Positions 55,391 to 64,000 of a stretch of 64,000 nucleotides of DNA are shown here, piece after piece (positions within the stretch are counted from its first letter, which is position 1; the number at the start of each line of letters is the position of its first letter). The notes beneath the pieces were generated by a model. The model was not told where the DNA came from, ran no database searches, and worked only from the letters and a program-made list of their open reading frames with translations. A program made the translations under genes and the position numbers. The stretch is taken from positions 195,666 through 259,665 of the forward strand of contig PCCY01000019.1 of NCBI GenBank assembly GCA_002731875.1, in the 5' to 3' direction. This stretch comes from Roseobacter sp. GTDB lineage: Bacteria > Pseudomonadota > Alphaproteobacteria > Rhodobacterales > Rhodobacteraceae.

Positions 55391-56473
55391 ATGGTAAGGC
55401 TGGAAAAACGGCCTCAGCCGAGCCGGGCGTTTTCCTGGGCCGCGCCGGTCCTGGCGGTGGTGGCGACCATGATCTTTGGCGGATTGTTGTTTGCGGCCTT
55501 GGGTAAAGACCCGGTTGCGTCGATCGAGACGATTTTTTGGGAGCCTTTGTTCGGCGATTTCGCCTTTTACTATCGCCCGCAGCTGTTGATCAAGGGAGCG
55601 CCGCTGGTGTTGATCGCCATCGGCCTGTCATTGGGTTTCAAGGCGGGAATCTGGAATATCGGTGCCGAAGGCCAGTATATCATGGGGGCGATATTCGGGG
55701 CGGCGGCGGGATTGGCTTTCTATCCTGAGCAAAGCGTTTTCATCTTTCCGCTGATGGTGGTGGCGGGCGCGTTTGGTGGTTGGTTATGGGCGATGATCCC
55801 TGCGGTGCTGCGGGTCAAGTTCGGTACGAACGAGATTTTGGTGTCTTTGATGCTTGTCTATGTCGCGGAACAGTTCCTTGCCTCTGTCAGTCTGGGCCTG
55901 CTGAAAAACCCCGAAGGCTTTGGCTTTCCTGGTAGTCGCAACCTGCAGCAGTATGCGTCGGCTCACAATGGCGAGCTGATTGCCGGTTCGGGCATGCATT
56001 GGGGGGTGGTCGCCGCCCTGATCGCGGTGATATTCGCCTATGTTCTGTTGACCCGTCATCGTCTGGGCTTTGCCATCCGCGTCACCGGCCAAGCGCCCAA
56101 GGCGGCACGTTTTTCAGGGGTGAACCCGACGCGGCTGGTTTTGTTTTGCATGGGAGTTTCGGGGCTGCTGGCCGGCTTGGCTGGGCTGTTCGAAGTTGCA
56201 GGTCCTGCCGGGCAGATCACCATTGATTTCAATGTAGGCTATGGATTTACCGCGATCATCGTCGCATTTTTGGGCCGGTTGCATCCGGTTGGCATACTTC
56301 TTGCCGGCGGATTGCTGGCGTTGACCTATATTGGCGGGGATATTGCGCAAAGCCAACTGGGCCTGCCCGCCGCGGCGATACAGGTATTTCAGGGGATGTT
56401 GCTGTTTTTTCTCCTGGCCTTTGATCTTTTCACGCAGTTTCGTCTGCGCTTCGGCCAAGCGGAGGTCATATAA
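55391..56473 (+). CDS. Nucleoside ABC transporter permease 1 (YufP-like)
   Basis: 360-residue membrane protein with LIAIGLSLGFKAGIWNIGAEGQYIMGA and FGTNEILVSLMLVYVAEQ, both standard for BMP-type permeases, and ATGQAPKAARFSGV-type coupling loop (ITGQAPKAARFSGVNPTRL region). It ends where the second permease begins (1-base overlap). Confidence 0.9.
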   Translation: MVRLEKRPQPSRAFSWAAPVLAVVATMIFGGLLFAALGKDPVASIETIFWEPLFGDFAFYYRPQLLIKGAPLVLIAIGLSLGFKAGIWNIGAEGQYIMGAIFGAAAGLAFYPEQSVFIFPLMVVAGAFGGWLWAMIPAVLRVKFGTNEILVSLMLVYVAEQFLASVSLGLLKNPEGFGFPGSRNLQQYASAHNGELIAGSGMHWGVVAALIAVIFAYVLLTRHRLGFAIRVTGQAPKAARFSGVNPTRLVLFCMGVSGLLAGLAGLFEVAGPAGQITIDFNVGYGFTAIIVAFLGRLHPVGILLAGGLLALTYIGGDIAQSQLGLPAAAIQVFQGMLLFFLLAFDLFTQFRLRFGQAEVI

Positions 56474-57393
56474 TGGATCTGTCGGCAATCAACCCGGTTC
56501 TGTTTGTCGCGGGTTTTCTTGTGGCGGCGACCCCGTTGATTTTTGCCGCGCTCGGAGAGTTGGTGGTCGAACGATCCGGTGTGTTGAACCTAGGTGTCGA
56601 GGGGATGATGATCATCGGCGCGATTTGCGGCTTTGCCGCCGCGGTCGAGACCGGGTCGCCGCTTCTTGGCTTTTTCGCGGCGGCGGTTGGGGGGGCGGTC
56701 CTGAGCCTGTTGTTCGCGTTTCTGACCCAGATCACGTTGGCAAACCAGGTCGCATCGGGATTGGCACTGACATTGTTCGGCCTTGGGTTTTCCGCCCTGT
56801 TGGGACAGCGTTACGTCGGCATAAAACCACCGCGTCTGCCGGAAGTGAACTTTGGCCCGCTGCATGATATTCCGGTGTTGGGGCCGGTCCTGTTTTCCCA
56901 TGACATCATATTATATCTTGGTTTGGCATTGGTTGTCGCTGTCTGGGCTGGCCTGAAATTCACCCGGGCCGGTTTGGTCCTGCGCGCAGTCGGGGAAAGC
57001 CACGATGCCGCCCACGCGCTTGGTTACAAAGTTGTGCGTATCCGCACCCTTGCCATCATGTTTGGTGGGGCATGTGCAGGGCTGGGCGGGGCTTACATCA
57101 GCCTGATCCGCGTGCCGCAATGGACCGAAGGCATGACCGCAGGCGTGGGGTGGATCGCATTGGCCCTGGTGGTTTTCGCCAGCTGGAAACCCTGGCGGCT
57201 CTTGCTGGGTGCCTATCTTTTTGGCGGTATCACCCAGCTTCAGCTGAATCTGCAGGGTGCAGGCGTTGCCATTCCGGTAGAATATCTGGCAATGTCACCC
57301 TATGTTATCACCATACTTGTACTGGTGGTTCTTTCAGCCGATAAAAACGCTGCTCCGGCGTCGCTTGGTCGCACCTTCCATGCGTCAAACTAG
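56473..57393 (+). CDS. Nucleoside ABC transporter permease 2 (YufQ-like)
   Basis: 306 residues with the ERSGVLNLGVEGMMIIGA motif near the N-terminus, a coupling loop VGESHDAAHALGYKVVRIR and late GMTAGVGWIALALVVFASWKPW. Pairs with the previous permease to make the channel. Confidence 0.9.
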   Translation: MDLSAINPVLFVAGFLVAATPLIFAALGELVVERSGVLNLGVEGMMIIGAICGFAAAVETGSPLLGFFAAAVGGAVLSLLFAFLTQITLANQVASGLALTLFGLGFSALLGQRYVGIKPPRLPEVNFGPLHDIPVLGPVLFSHDIILYLGLALVVAVWAGLKFTRAGLVLRAVGESHDAAHALGYKVVRIRTLAIMFGGACAGLGGAYISLIRVPQWTEGMTAGVGWIALALVVFASWKPWRLLLGAYLFGGITQLQLNLQGAGVAIPVEYLAMSPYVITILVLVVLSADKNAAPASLGRTFHASN

Positions 57394-57447
57394 GGGTTCT
57401 ATTTTTCAAGCGCCTGCGAAAAGGCGCGTTATTCAGGGGACTATGTT

Positions 57448-58527
57448 ATGAAACTATCCACACTTCTGACCAGTGCAGCCCTTGCACTTGGTGTTGCGAG
57501 CGGGGCCTATGCCGACGCTCACGAAAAAACCAAAGTCGGATTTGTCTTTGTCGGCCCGGTCGGCGACGGAGGCTGGACCTATGAACACAATCAGGGACGT
57601 CTGGCCGTCGAAAAGGAATTTGGCGATGCTGTGGAAACCGTCTTTGTCGAAAACGTGGCCGAGGGCCCGGATTCCGAACGCGTCATGACCCAGATGGCGC
57701 TGGATGGGGCCGACCTGATCTTTACCACATCGTTTGGCTATATGGACCCGACGATCAATATCGCCGCCAAATTTCCGGATGTGAAATTCGAACATGCCAC
57801 CGGCTATAAACGCGCCGATAACGTGTCGACATATTCGGCGCGCTTCTATGAAGGTCGCGCTATTCAGGGCCATATCGCTGGCAAGATGACCAAGTCGAAC
57901 ATCATCGGCTATATCGGTTCTTTCCCGATCCCCGAGGTGATCCGTGGTATCAATTCGGCCTACATCCACGCCAAGAAGGTGAACCCCGATGTCGAGTTCA
58001 AGATTGTCTGGGCCTACACATGGTTTGACCCGGCCAAGGAAGCCGACGCGGCGAAAGTGCTGATCGAACAAGGGGCAGACGTGATCCTTCAGCATACCGA
58101 CTCAACCGCGCCGCAGGCGGCTGCTCAGGAAGCCGGTAATGTGATCACCTTTGGTCAGGCATCCGACATGGCACAGTATGCACCATCTCCCCGTGTGTCA
58201 TCGATCATCGACAACTGGGCTCCCTACTACATCGCCCGGACCAAGGCCGTCATGGACGGCACATGGGAAAGCAAAGATACATGGGACGGTATCGGTGCCG
58301 GCATGGTCGGTATCGGAGAGATTTCCGATGCGGTGCCCGCCGATGTCAAAGAAGAAGCGCTGGCGTTGAAAGCCTCTATCGCTGATGGGTCGTACCATCC
58401 CTTTACAGGTCCTCTGAAAAAGCAGGATGGGTCGGACTTTCTGGCAGAAGGTGCAACAGCGGATGACGGTACGTTGGCCGGTATGAATTTCTATGTTGAG
58501 GGTATCAAAGGCGACATCCCAAAATAA
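57448..58527 (+). CDS. BMP-family nucleoside-binding lipoprotein-like periplasmic protein
   Basis: 359 residues with a Sec signal peptide (MKLSTLLTSAALALGVASGAYA). The BMP/Med fold starts TKVGFVFVGPVGDGGWTYEHNQG and includes LIFTTSFGYMDP and GSFPIPEVIRGINS. No lipobox Cys is seen, unlike the PnrA/Med lipoproteins, so it is probably a free periplasmic protein. It ends at a clear terminator, closing the xdh-transport unit. Confidence 0.9.
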   Translation: MKLSTLLTSAALALGVASGAYADAHEKTKVGFVFVGPVGDGGWTYEHNQGRLAVEKEFGDAVETVFVENVAEGPDSERVMTQMALDGADLIFTTSFGYMDPTINIAAKFPDVKFEHATGYKRADNVSTYSARFYEGRAIQGHIAGKMTKSNIIGYIGSFPIPEVIRGINSAYIHAKKVNPDVEFKIVWAYTWFDPAKEADAAKVLIEQGADVILQHTDSTAPQAAAQEAGNVITFGQASDMAQYAPSPRVSSIIDNWAPYYIARTKAVMDGTWESKDTWDGIGAGMVGIGEISDAVPADVKEEALALKASIADGSYHPFTGPLKKQDGSDFLAEGATADDGTLAGMNFYVEGIKGDIPK

Positions 58528-58551
58528 ATCGCGCACCGCGCGACGTGATCC

Positions 58552-58580
58552 AAGGCCCCGCCGCAGCGGGGCCTTTTTTT
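58552..58580 (+). terminator. Terminator after the nucleoside importer
   Basis: AAGGCCCCG (58552-58560) and CGGGGCCTT (58567-58575) are perfect arms around CCGCAG; eight T follow from inside the stem. Confidence 0.92.
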
Positions 58581-58724
58581 TGGGGGGGTATGCCCTTTGA
58601 GCGAACGGAACATAGCCACCGTTCCTAACGGCCAGTCAGCGGGATTTCGCAGCACGCAGCGTAATCTGGTCAGCGCTTCGCAATCGCTGTATCCATTACC
58701 CCGACGGCCCGTTATCATCGTGTC

Positions 58725-59336
58725 ATGATCAAAGTTCATCACCTCAACCGGTCCCGCTCCCATCGGATTTTATGGCTTCTCGAAGAGATTGAGCAGCCCT
58801 ATGAGATCGTTCATTACACACGCGACGAAAAGACCAACCTCGCCCCGCCCGAGCTGAAGCTCGTGCACCCTTTGGGGAAGTCACCGATGCTTGAGATTGA
58901 CGGGACGTTGATCGCTGAAAGCGCCGCGATCACCGAAGTGTTGTGTAACCGCTTTGCCCCGGAAATGATTCCTGACCGCGATAGTGCCGCCTATTTTCAG
59001 CATCTTGAGCTGATGCATTTTGCCGAAGGGTCCGCGATGACGCCGATTCTGCTTAACCTATATGTCAGCCGATTGGGGGACGCGGGCGCACCCTTGCACC
59101 CGCGCATCACGTCGGAACTGGACAACCACTATAGCTACATGAACAGCCTGGTGCGCCCCTCGGGCCATTTCGTGCAAGATCGTTTATCCGCAGCGGATAT
59201 CATGCTTAGTTTTCCTGCGGAAATCGCGATCCACCAAGGGCGCGCAAATGACTACCCCGCCTTGAAGGGGTTCGTCGAAATGATCCATGCCCGTCCTGCC
59301 TATATCCGGGCCACCGAAAAAGGTGGGGCCAAATGA
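58725..59336 (+). CDS. Glutathione S-transferase family protein
   Basis: 203 residues with a thioredoxin-like N-terminal domain (MIKVHHLNRSRSHRILWLLEEIEQPYEI, then GKSPMLEIDGTLIAESAAI, the GSH-binding Ser region) and a helical C-terminal domain ending in the N-capping LSAADIMLSF. The catalytic residue is probably a Ser of NRSRSHR. It overlaps the next gene by 4 bases. Confidence 0.88.
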   Translation: MIKVHHLNRSRSHRILWLLEEIEQPYEIVHYTRDEKTNLAPPELKLVHPLGKSPMLEIDGTLIAESAAITEVLCNRFAPEMIPDRDSAAYFQHLELMHFAEGSAMTPILLNLYVSRLGDAGAPLHPRITSELDNHYSYMNSLVRPSGHFVQDRLSAADIMLSFPAEIAIHQGRANDYPALKGFVEMIHARPAYIRATEKGGAK

Positions 59337-60409
59337 GCACCGATATCATCGTTATAGGCGGTGGTATTGCAGGTATTTCCGCGGCAGCGCGCCTGTCCGA
59401 ACACGCCCACGTCACCTTGATCGAAGCCGAAAGGCAACTTGGATATCACGCGTCTGGCCGGTCCGCGGCGCTGATCGAGGTTAACTACGGTGCCGCTTCG
59501 GTGCAGGCGTTGAATCGCGCCAGTATCGCGCATCTTGAGGAGGGCGGATATCTGTCGCCGCGCGGTCTGATGATCGTCGCGAGCCAGAACGAAAAGGCTG
59601 CATTTGATTCTGACCTGGCCGCAATGGGTGTCGTGCAAATCACCGTGCAGGAAGCGCTGGATTTTGTACCGGTGCTGGATCCCGACACGCTGGCATATGC
59701 AGGATATCACGCGGACGCGCATGACATCGACACGGACCGCCTGATGCAGGATTTCGCCAGACAGTTGCGGGGCAATGGTGGCACTGTCTTGACAGGGCAG
59801 CGTGTGCAGGCAATTCGACGGATGAACGATAAGTGGCAGATTGAAACCGCCAGCCAGACCCTTGAAGCCAAAACCTTGGTAAACGCAGCCGGAGCATGGG
59901 CCGACACAATCGCCGATCTTGCCGGAATTGCGCCGCTTGGTATCGTGCCGCACCGCCGGTCGATGGCACGGATCGCGGCACCGGGCGGGCAAGACCCTGC
60001 CCGCTGGCCGATGTTCTTTGGCGTAGGCGAAACATGGTACGCCAAACCGGACGCGGGTGCGCTGTTGGTTTCCCCCGCCGACGAGGACCCCGTTGAACCG
60101 CATGACGCCTGGCCCGACGACATGGTGCTTGCCGAAGGGCTTGACCGCTATCAGACGATGGTGGCGACACCTTTAACCAAGCCCATCGCGACCTGGGCGG
60201 GGCTGCGCAGTTTCGCCCCTGATCGTACATTGGTTCTGGGGCCTGATCCCTCCATGCCGGATTTTGTCTGGTGTGCGGGCCAAGGCGGGTATGGTTTCCA
60301 AACCTGCGTCGCGGCGTCGCGTCTGGTGGCCAACCTGACCTTTGGTCGCCCTACTGAGCTACCGTCAGGCGTGGTTTCAGCGCTACGCCCGGACCGGCTG
60401 CGCCAATGA
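59333..60409 (+). CDS. FAD-dependent oxidoreductase, DAO (amino acid/amine oxidase) family
   Basis: 358 residues with an N-terminal FAD motif IIVIGGGIAGISAAARLSEH and YHASGRSAAL, a mid-protein VNAAGAWAD, and a C-terminal FVWCAGQGGYGFQTCVAAS. The family oxidises D-amino acids, sarcosine, glycine or similar amines. It is coupled to the GST and DUF938 genes. Substrate unknown. Confidence 0.88.
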   Translation: MSTDIIVIGGGIAGISAAARLSEHAHVTLIEAERQLGYHASGRSAALIEVNYGAASVQALNRASIAHLEEGGYLSPRGLMIVASQNEKAAFDSDLAAMGVVQITVQEALDFVPVLDPDTLAYAGYHADAHDIDTDRLMQDFARQLRGNGGTVLTGQRVQAIRRMNDKWQIETASQTLEAKTLVNAAGAWADTIADLAGIAPLGIVPHRRSMARIAAPGGQDPARWPMFFGVGETWYAKPDAGALLVSPADEDPVEPHDAWPDDMVLAEGLDRYQTMVATPLTKPIATWAGLRSFAPDRTLVLGPDPSMPDFVWCAGQGGYGFQTCVAASRLVANLTFGRPTELPSGVVSALRPDRLRQ

Positions 60410-61056
60410 CAGCAAAACTGCCCCCCAATGCCAGCGTTGCCCGACCAGCTGGCCACAAGAAGCTTTATGCACCTGCCGCGGATCGCAACAAGGACGCGCT
60501 TTGTGATCTGCTGCTTGCCCACGCCCCACGCCAAGGCACGGCTCTCGAGATTGCGAGCGGAACGGGCCAGCATGTCATCGCCTTTGCCCACGCCCTGCCC
60601 GGCTTGTCGTGGTGCCCAACTGACCCTGACCCCGCCCGCCGCGCCAGTATCGATGCCTATGTAGCTGAAACCGGTATGACCAATATCGCCCCTGCCCAAG
60701 CTCTGGATGCGACGGTCGAAGGCTGGCATGAAACCATGCCCGGCCAAGACCTTATCTTTTTGGCCAACCTACTGCACCTGGTCTCTGCGCCCGCAGTTGA
60801 ATGTTTGATCACGCAAGCTGCATCCGCCCTGGTGCCCGGCGGGACCTTGATCCTGTATGGCCCGTTCATCCGTGACGGACAGCTTACGTCAGAGGGCGAC
60901 GTCAAGTTCGACGCTGACCTTCGGGCGGCCGACCCCGACATTGGATACAAAGACACAGCCGACGTGACCCGGTGGCTTAGCGATGCAACGCTGAGCCCGA
61001 TTGATCTTGTCCCGATGCCAGCAAACAATCTGGCATTCATTTCGCGAAAGCCATAA
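60406..61056 (+). CDS. DUF938 SAM-dependent methyltransferase-like protein
   Basis: 216 residues. APAADRNKDALCDLLL and LEIASGTGQHVIAFAHALP (SAM motif I) then LSWCPTDPDPARRASIDAYV are characteristic of DUF938. NLLHLVSAPAVECLI and GTLILYGPFIRDGQLTSEGD follow. Four-base overlap with the oxidoreductase gene. Methyl acceptor unknown. Confidence 0.9.
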   Translation: MTAKLPPNASVARPAGHKKLYAPAADRNKDALCDLLLAHAPRQGTALEIASGTGQHVIAFAHALPGLSWCPTDPDPARRASIDAYVAETGMTNIAPAQALDATVEGWHETMPGQDLIFLANLLHLVSAPAVECLITQAASALVPGGTLILYGPFIRDGQLTSEGDVKFDADLRAADPDIGYKDTADVTRWLSDATLSPIDLVPMPANNLAFISRKP

Positions 61057-61058
61057 TC

Positions 61059-61841
61059 ATGTCGCCATATCCCACCCTTGCCCTGCTTATTGCGCTGACA
61101 TTATCAGCGTGCGGATCAACCACAGCCACCGTGCCGCCCGGGACCGTCACCACAGCCACATTCGGAGACCGAAAACCTTTCGAGTGGACTGACCGGGCCC
61201 CAAAGCACTATGCGGTGCACGGTATTGACGTCGCACGATTTCAACAGCCGCTGAACTGGACCACCGCACGCGCATCCGGCGTTAACTTTGCGTTCATCAA
61301 GGCGACCGAGGGCGGCGACTTCTTCGACCCGATGTTTTCGGATCATTGGAACGGTGCGGGACAGGCGGGGGTCGCCCGTGGCGCATATCACTTTTATTAC
61401 TTCTGCTCGTCGCCTCAAAAGCAGGCCCGCTGGTTCATCGCCAACGTACCCAGAACCGCCGGCATGTTGCCCCCGGTTCTCGATATGGAGTGGAACCCGT
61501 ATTCCCCCACCTGTACCGTGCGCCCGCCCGCCGAAATCGTGCGCGAGCACGCCGCGAGCTTCTTGAGCATCCTCAAGGCGCACTACGGTCAACAACCCAT
61601 AGTCTATACAACGCCGGAGTTTTATGCCCACAACGATATGGGCCGGCTGCGCGGTGTGGAATTCTGGCTTCGATCCACCGCGGCCCACCCAGCCGATAAA
61701 TACCCCAATGAGCGTTGGACCTTTTGGCAATATACCAGCACCGGCCAGGTCCCCGGTGCCACCGGTGATATCGATATCAATGTGTACGAAGGAACGGCTG
61801 CAAGCTGGAGCACATGGCTGGCCCGGCGTCGGGTACGCTAG
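61059..61841 (+). CDS. GH25 lysozyme-like lipoprotein
   Basis: 260 residues. The first 18 form a lipoprotein signal with lipobox LSAC (Cys near residue 18). The GH25 muramidase barrel follows: VHGIDVARFQQPLNW with the first acidic residue, FAFIKATEGGDFFDP, VLDMEWNPYSPTC with the D-x-E pair, and RWTFWQYTSTGQVPG. It probably acts on peptidoglycan from the inner leaflet of the outer membrane. It starts 2 bases after the DUF938 stop. Confidence 0.9.
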   Translation: MSPYPTLALLIALTLSACGSTTATVPPGTVTTATFGDRKPFEWTDRAPKHYAVHGIDVARFQQPLNWTTARASGVNFAFIKATEGGDFFDPMFSDHWNGAGQAGVARGAYHFYYFCSSPQKQARWFIANVPRTAGMLPPVLDMEWNPYSPTCTVRPPAEIVREHAASFLSILKAHYGQQPIVYTTPEFYAHNDMGRLRGVEFWLRSTAAHPADKYPNERWTFWQYTSTGQVPGATGDIDINVYEGTAASWSTWLARRRVR

Positions 61842-61929
61842 ACCGGCAACAATCTATCGGTGCGCGATATTTTACATTGCCATTGGGGGTTGAACCTGGC
61901 ACGGTTTTCCACGCGGAAACGGCAGGTAC

Positions 61930-62697
61930 ATGGCAGAACGTCGAAACTGGACCGAAGACGAAGTAACAGAAGCTTTGTCGCTCTATTTGCGGCTGCCTTT
62001 TGGCAAGTTCCATTCCCGCACCCCGCAGATCATCCGTATGGCAGAGCGGATCAAACGCACCCCATCCTCAGTGGCGATGAAGCTGTCCAACCTCGCCGCA
62101 CTGGATGAAACCTTGCCGCAAAAAGGACTTGCCAAAGCTTCTGCGATGGGCCGGCAGGTGTGGGCGAGGTTTCGTCGCGACCCGTCCTTCGTGCTCGTCG
62201 CCTTTGAAGCGCAACTTCAGCCTTCACGGCCCCAGATGCCCGGTTTTTCGGAACAACGCCAAGCGGATTGGATCGCAAAGCAGTCCGAGGTCACCCGACG
62301 CGCTGTGGTGCAGCGTCGCGGACAAAGCTTCTTTCGCGAGATGATCCTCAACAACTACCGGTCGCGCTGCGCCCTGACCGGTCTTGACGACGCGCGCCTG
62401 CTGACCGCAAGCCACATCATCGGGTGGCAAGAAGATGACACCCACAGGCTCTACCCCGAAAATGGCATCTGTCTGAACGCATTGCATGATCGTGCCTTCG
62501 ACCGCCATTTGATCAGTTTTGACGATGACTACCGCATGATCCTTGCCGATGACCTGCCTTCCGAAACCAAACGAAAGCTGACAGCCGGGGCCTCGGAACG
62601 CCTGCAACTGCCCGAGCGGTTCCTGCCCGGCCCTGCTTTTCTAATGCACCACCGGCAGCGCATGGTCGAGCGGCAGAACACGCCACCGCTCGGCTAG
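61930..62697 (+). CDS. HNH endonuclease domain protein
   Basis: 255 residues. The N-terminal part (WTEDEVTEALSLYLRLPFGKFHSR) looks like a DNA-reading domain. The C-terminal HNH segment has CALTGLDDARLLTASHIIGW, then NGICLNALHDRAFDRHLISFD with the conserved Asn and His. This is the standard HNH_2-type arrangement of restriction-like nucleases common as single genes in bacterial chromosomes. No partner methyltransferase is adjacent. G+C matches its neighbours. Confidence 0.85.
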   Translation: MAERRNWTEDEVTEALSLYLRLPFGKFHSRTPQIIRMAERIKRTPSSVAMKLSNLAALDETLPQKGLAKASAMGRQVWARFRRDPSFVLVAFEAQLQPSRPQMPGFSEQRQADWIAKQSEVTRRAVVQRRGQSFFREMILNNYRSRCALTGLDDARLLTASHIIGWQEDDTHRLYPENGICLNALHDRAFDRHLISFDDDYRMILADDLPSETKRKLTAGASERLQLPERFLPGPAFLMHHRQRMVERQNTPPLG

Positions 62698-62706
62698 TTT
62701 CTCGCT

Positions 62707-64000
62707 CTATCCATCGACCCGGATCGTCGCGTTCTTTGGGTCATAGGGGCTATCCTCAACCACCTCGGCGTCCCATAGCTGATCGAACATCTTGACCTTC
62801 AGCTTGGTACCCACCTCGGCACTTTCGGGCTTCACATAGCCCATGCCGATGGATTTGCCAAAAGCCACCGAATACCCGCCCGAGGTCAACCGCCCCACGC
62901 GTTTGTCACCGTGATACAACACTTCGCGGCCCCACGGATCGGCATCCTCAGGACCATCTATCAACAGCGTCACACATTTGCTGCGGATACCATGGGCCTG
63001 CATTGCCTCTTTACCGTGAAACTCTTTTGACAGATCGACAAATCGTGGCAGGTCAGCTTCAAGCGGCGTGGCATCCCGCCCCAATTCGTTACCAAAGGCG
63101 CGATAGGATTTTTCCTGGCGCAGCCAGTTCTGCGCCCGAGCGCCGACCAGTTTCATCCCGTGTTTTTCACCTGCCTTTTCCAGCAGATCGAACAGATGGT
63201 TCTGCATCTCGATCGGATGGTGTAGCTCCCAGCCCAACTCTCCGGTGTACGCCACGCGGATCGCGCGCACGGGTACCATGCCCAGTTCGATATTGCGCAT
63301 GGTCAGCCACGGAAAACGCTTGTTGCTCAATACGGTATCGGGATCGGCATCCTTGACGATCTCTTTCAATACGTCGCGTGATTTCGGCCCTGCAATGGCA
63401 AAAACGCCCCATTGCGTAGTGACATCATGGCATTCGATATAGCCAAACTCCGGTGTCTTATCGGCAATCGCCTTGCGCAGGAAATCACTGTCATAGGCTG
63501 TCCACGCCCCTGCAGATACAAGGTAGTATTCATCTTCGGCCAGCCGCACGATGGTGTATTCGGTCCGCGTGGTGCCGTTGACCGTCAACGCATAAGTCAG
63601 GTTGATCCGCCCGACGGATGGTAATTTGTTACAGGTAAACCAACTCAGGAATGCGGTGGCACCCGGACCTTTGACCAAATGCTTGGTAAAGGCAGTCGCG
63701 TCGATCAGACCGACACCCTCACGGATCGCCTTGGCTTCCTCTACGGCATATTGCCACCAGCCGCCGCGCCGGAATGACCGGCTGTCGTGATCGCTGAAAC
63801 CCATTGGCGCAAAATAGTTCGGGCGCTCCCAGCCGTTTACCTGGCCAAACTGCGCCCCACGCGCGGCCTGACGATCGTAGGCCGGCGATGTACGCAGGGG
63901 CCGGCAGGCCGGGCGTTCCTCGTCTGGGTGATGCAGAATATAGACGTGCTCATACGCTTCTTCGTTCTTGCGCGCGGCATATTCGGTGGTCATCCAGTCG
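62707..64000 (-). CDS. Dimethylglycine/sarcosine-dehydrogenase-like protein, C-terminal part (truncated by window)
   Basis: The frame is open to base 64000, so the gene starts beyond the window. The visible ~430 residues are the end of the FAD domain (DEERPACRPLRTSPAYDRQAARGA) and the GcvT folate-binding domain: GLIDATAFTKHLVKGPGATAFLSW, YTGELGWELHHPIEMQ and the C-terminal barrel (GYVKPESAEVGTKLKV). These flavoproteins demethylate methylated glycines and pass formaldehyde to tetrahydrofolate. An internal Met at 63993 is not the true start. Exact substrate unknown. Confidence 0.88.
   Translation of the reverse strand, partial: DWMTTEYAARKNEEAYEHVYILHHPDEERPACRPLRTSPAYDRQAARGAQFGQVNGWERPNYFAPMGFSDHDSRSFRRGGWWQYAVEEAKAIREGVGLIDATAFTKHLVKGPGATAFLSWFTCNKLPSVGRINLTYALTVNGTTRTEYTIVRLAEDEYYLVSAGAWTAYDSDFLRKAIADKTPEFGYIECHDVTTQWGVFAIAGPKSRDVLKEIVKDADPDTVLSNKRFPWLTMRNIELGMVPVRAIRVAYTGELGWELHHPIEMQNHLFDLLEKAGEKHGMKLVGARAQNWLRQEKSYRAFGNELGRDATPLEADLPRFVDLSKEFHGKEAMQAHGIRSKCVTLLIDGPEDADPWGREVLYHGDKRVGRLTSGGYSVAFGKSIGMGYVKPESAEVGTKLKVKMFDQLWDAEVVEDSPYDPKNATIRVDG

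Noticed and set aside
1-64000. CRISPR arrays, rRNA or tRNA genes
   Set aside because: No regularly spaced repeats and no cloverleaf or rRNA-like sequence were recognised on either strand by eye.

Overview
The window looks like a chromosomal segment of an alphaproteobacterium of the Rhodobacterales (Roseobacter-type). This rests on the moderately high G+C, the fused SecDF, the hisS-hisZ-hisG block, class II NrdJ, a DUF1489 protein, xdhABC next to a BMP-type nucleoside importer, and the GcvT-domain dehydrogenase at the right edge. No taxonomic marker gene such as rRNA is present, so this is inference.

Layout. 1-3331: end of secDF and an SLC13-type permease. 3332-12160: an accessory stretch with visible decay. 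It holds an orphan N6-adenine-methyltransferase-like gene, a BBE-type FAD oxidase broken by two frame changes, an HxlR regulator whose probable 15-bp operator occurs twice, an exported protein of unknown function, a tyrosine integrase with an in-frame amber codon, a flavin hydroxylase and a small membrane protein. 12161-28390: a benzoate to catechol to beta-ketoadipate cluster. A leftward operon (SCP2-like protein, enol-lactone hydrolase, BKACE, CoA-transferase A/B, BenE) diverges from catA and a CatM/BenM-like LysR gene. Opposite lies catB-benABCD plus a complete five-gene branched-chain-type ABC importer. The downstream chemistry is unusual: a BKACE enzyme replaces the PcaF thiolase, and no CatC-type muconolactone isomerase is visible. 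28993-32911: a LysR gene divergent from a four-gene operon (Rossmann reductase, DoxX, CatE-like VOC dioxygenase, glutathionyl-hydroquinone reductase) that looks like quinone/catechol detoxification.

32912-38616: a mobile region with a degenerate cupin gene, GTTGAAAAACT repeats, a TnsA-like endonuclease translationally coupled to a TnsB/Mu-like DDE transposase but without TnsC or TniQ, a strong terminator, and two small unknown genes.

38617-48808: core genes (nrdJ, DUF1489, hisG, hisZ, hisS, slyX, dnaE). 49032-58527: xdhABC and a four-gene BMP/nucleoside ABC importer, forming one purine uptake and oxidation unit. 58725-62697: GST, FAD amine oxidase/dehydrogenase, DUF938 methyltransferase, GH25 lipoprotein and HNH nuclease. 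The window ends inside a dimethylglycine/sarcosine-dehydrogenase-like gene.

The strongest candidates for new biology are the TnsA-TnsB-only element with its two unknown partners, the BKACE version of the beta-ketoadipate route with its missing isomerase, and the HxlR regulon.
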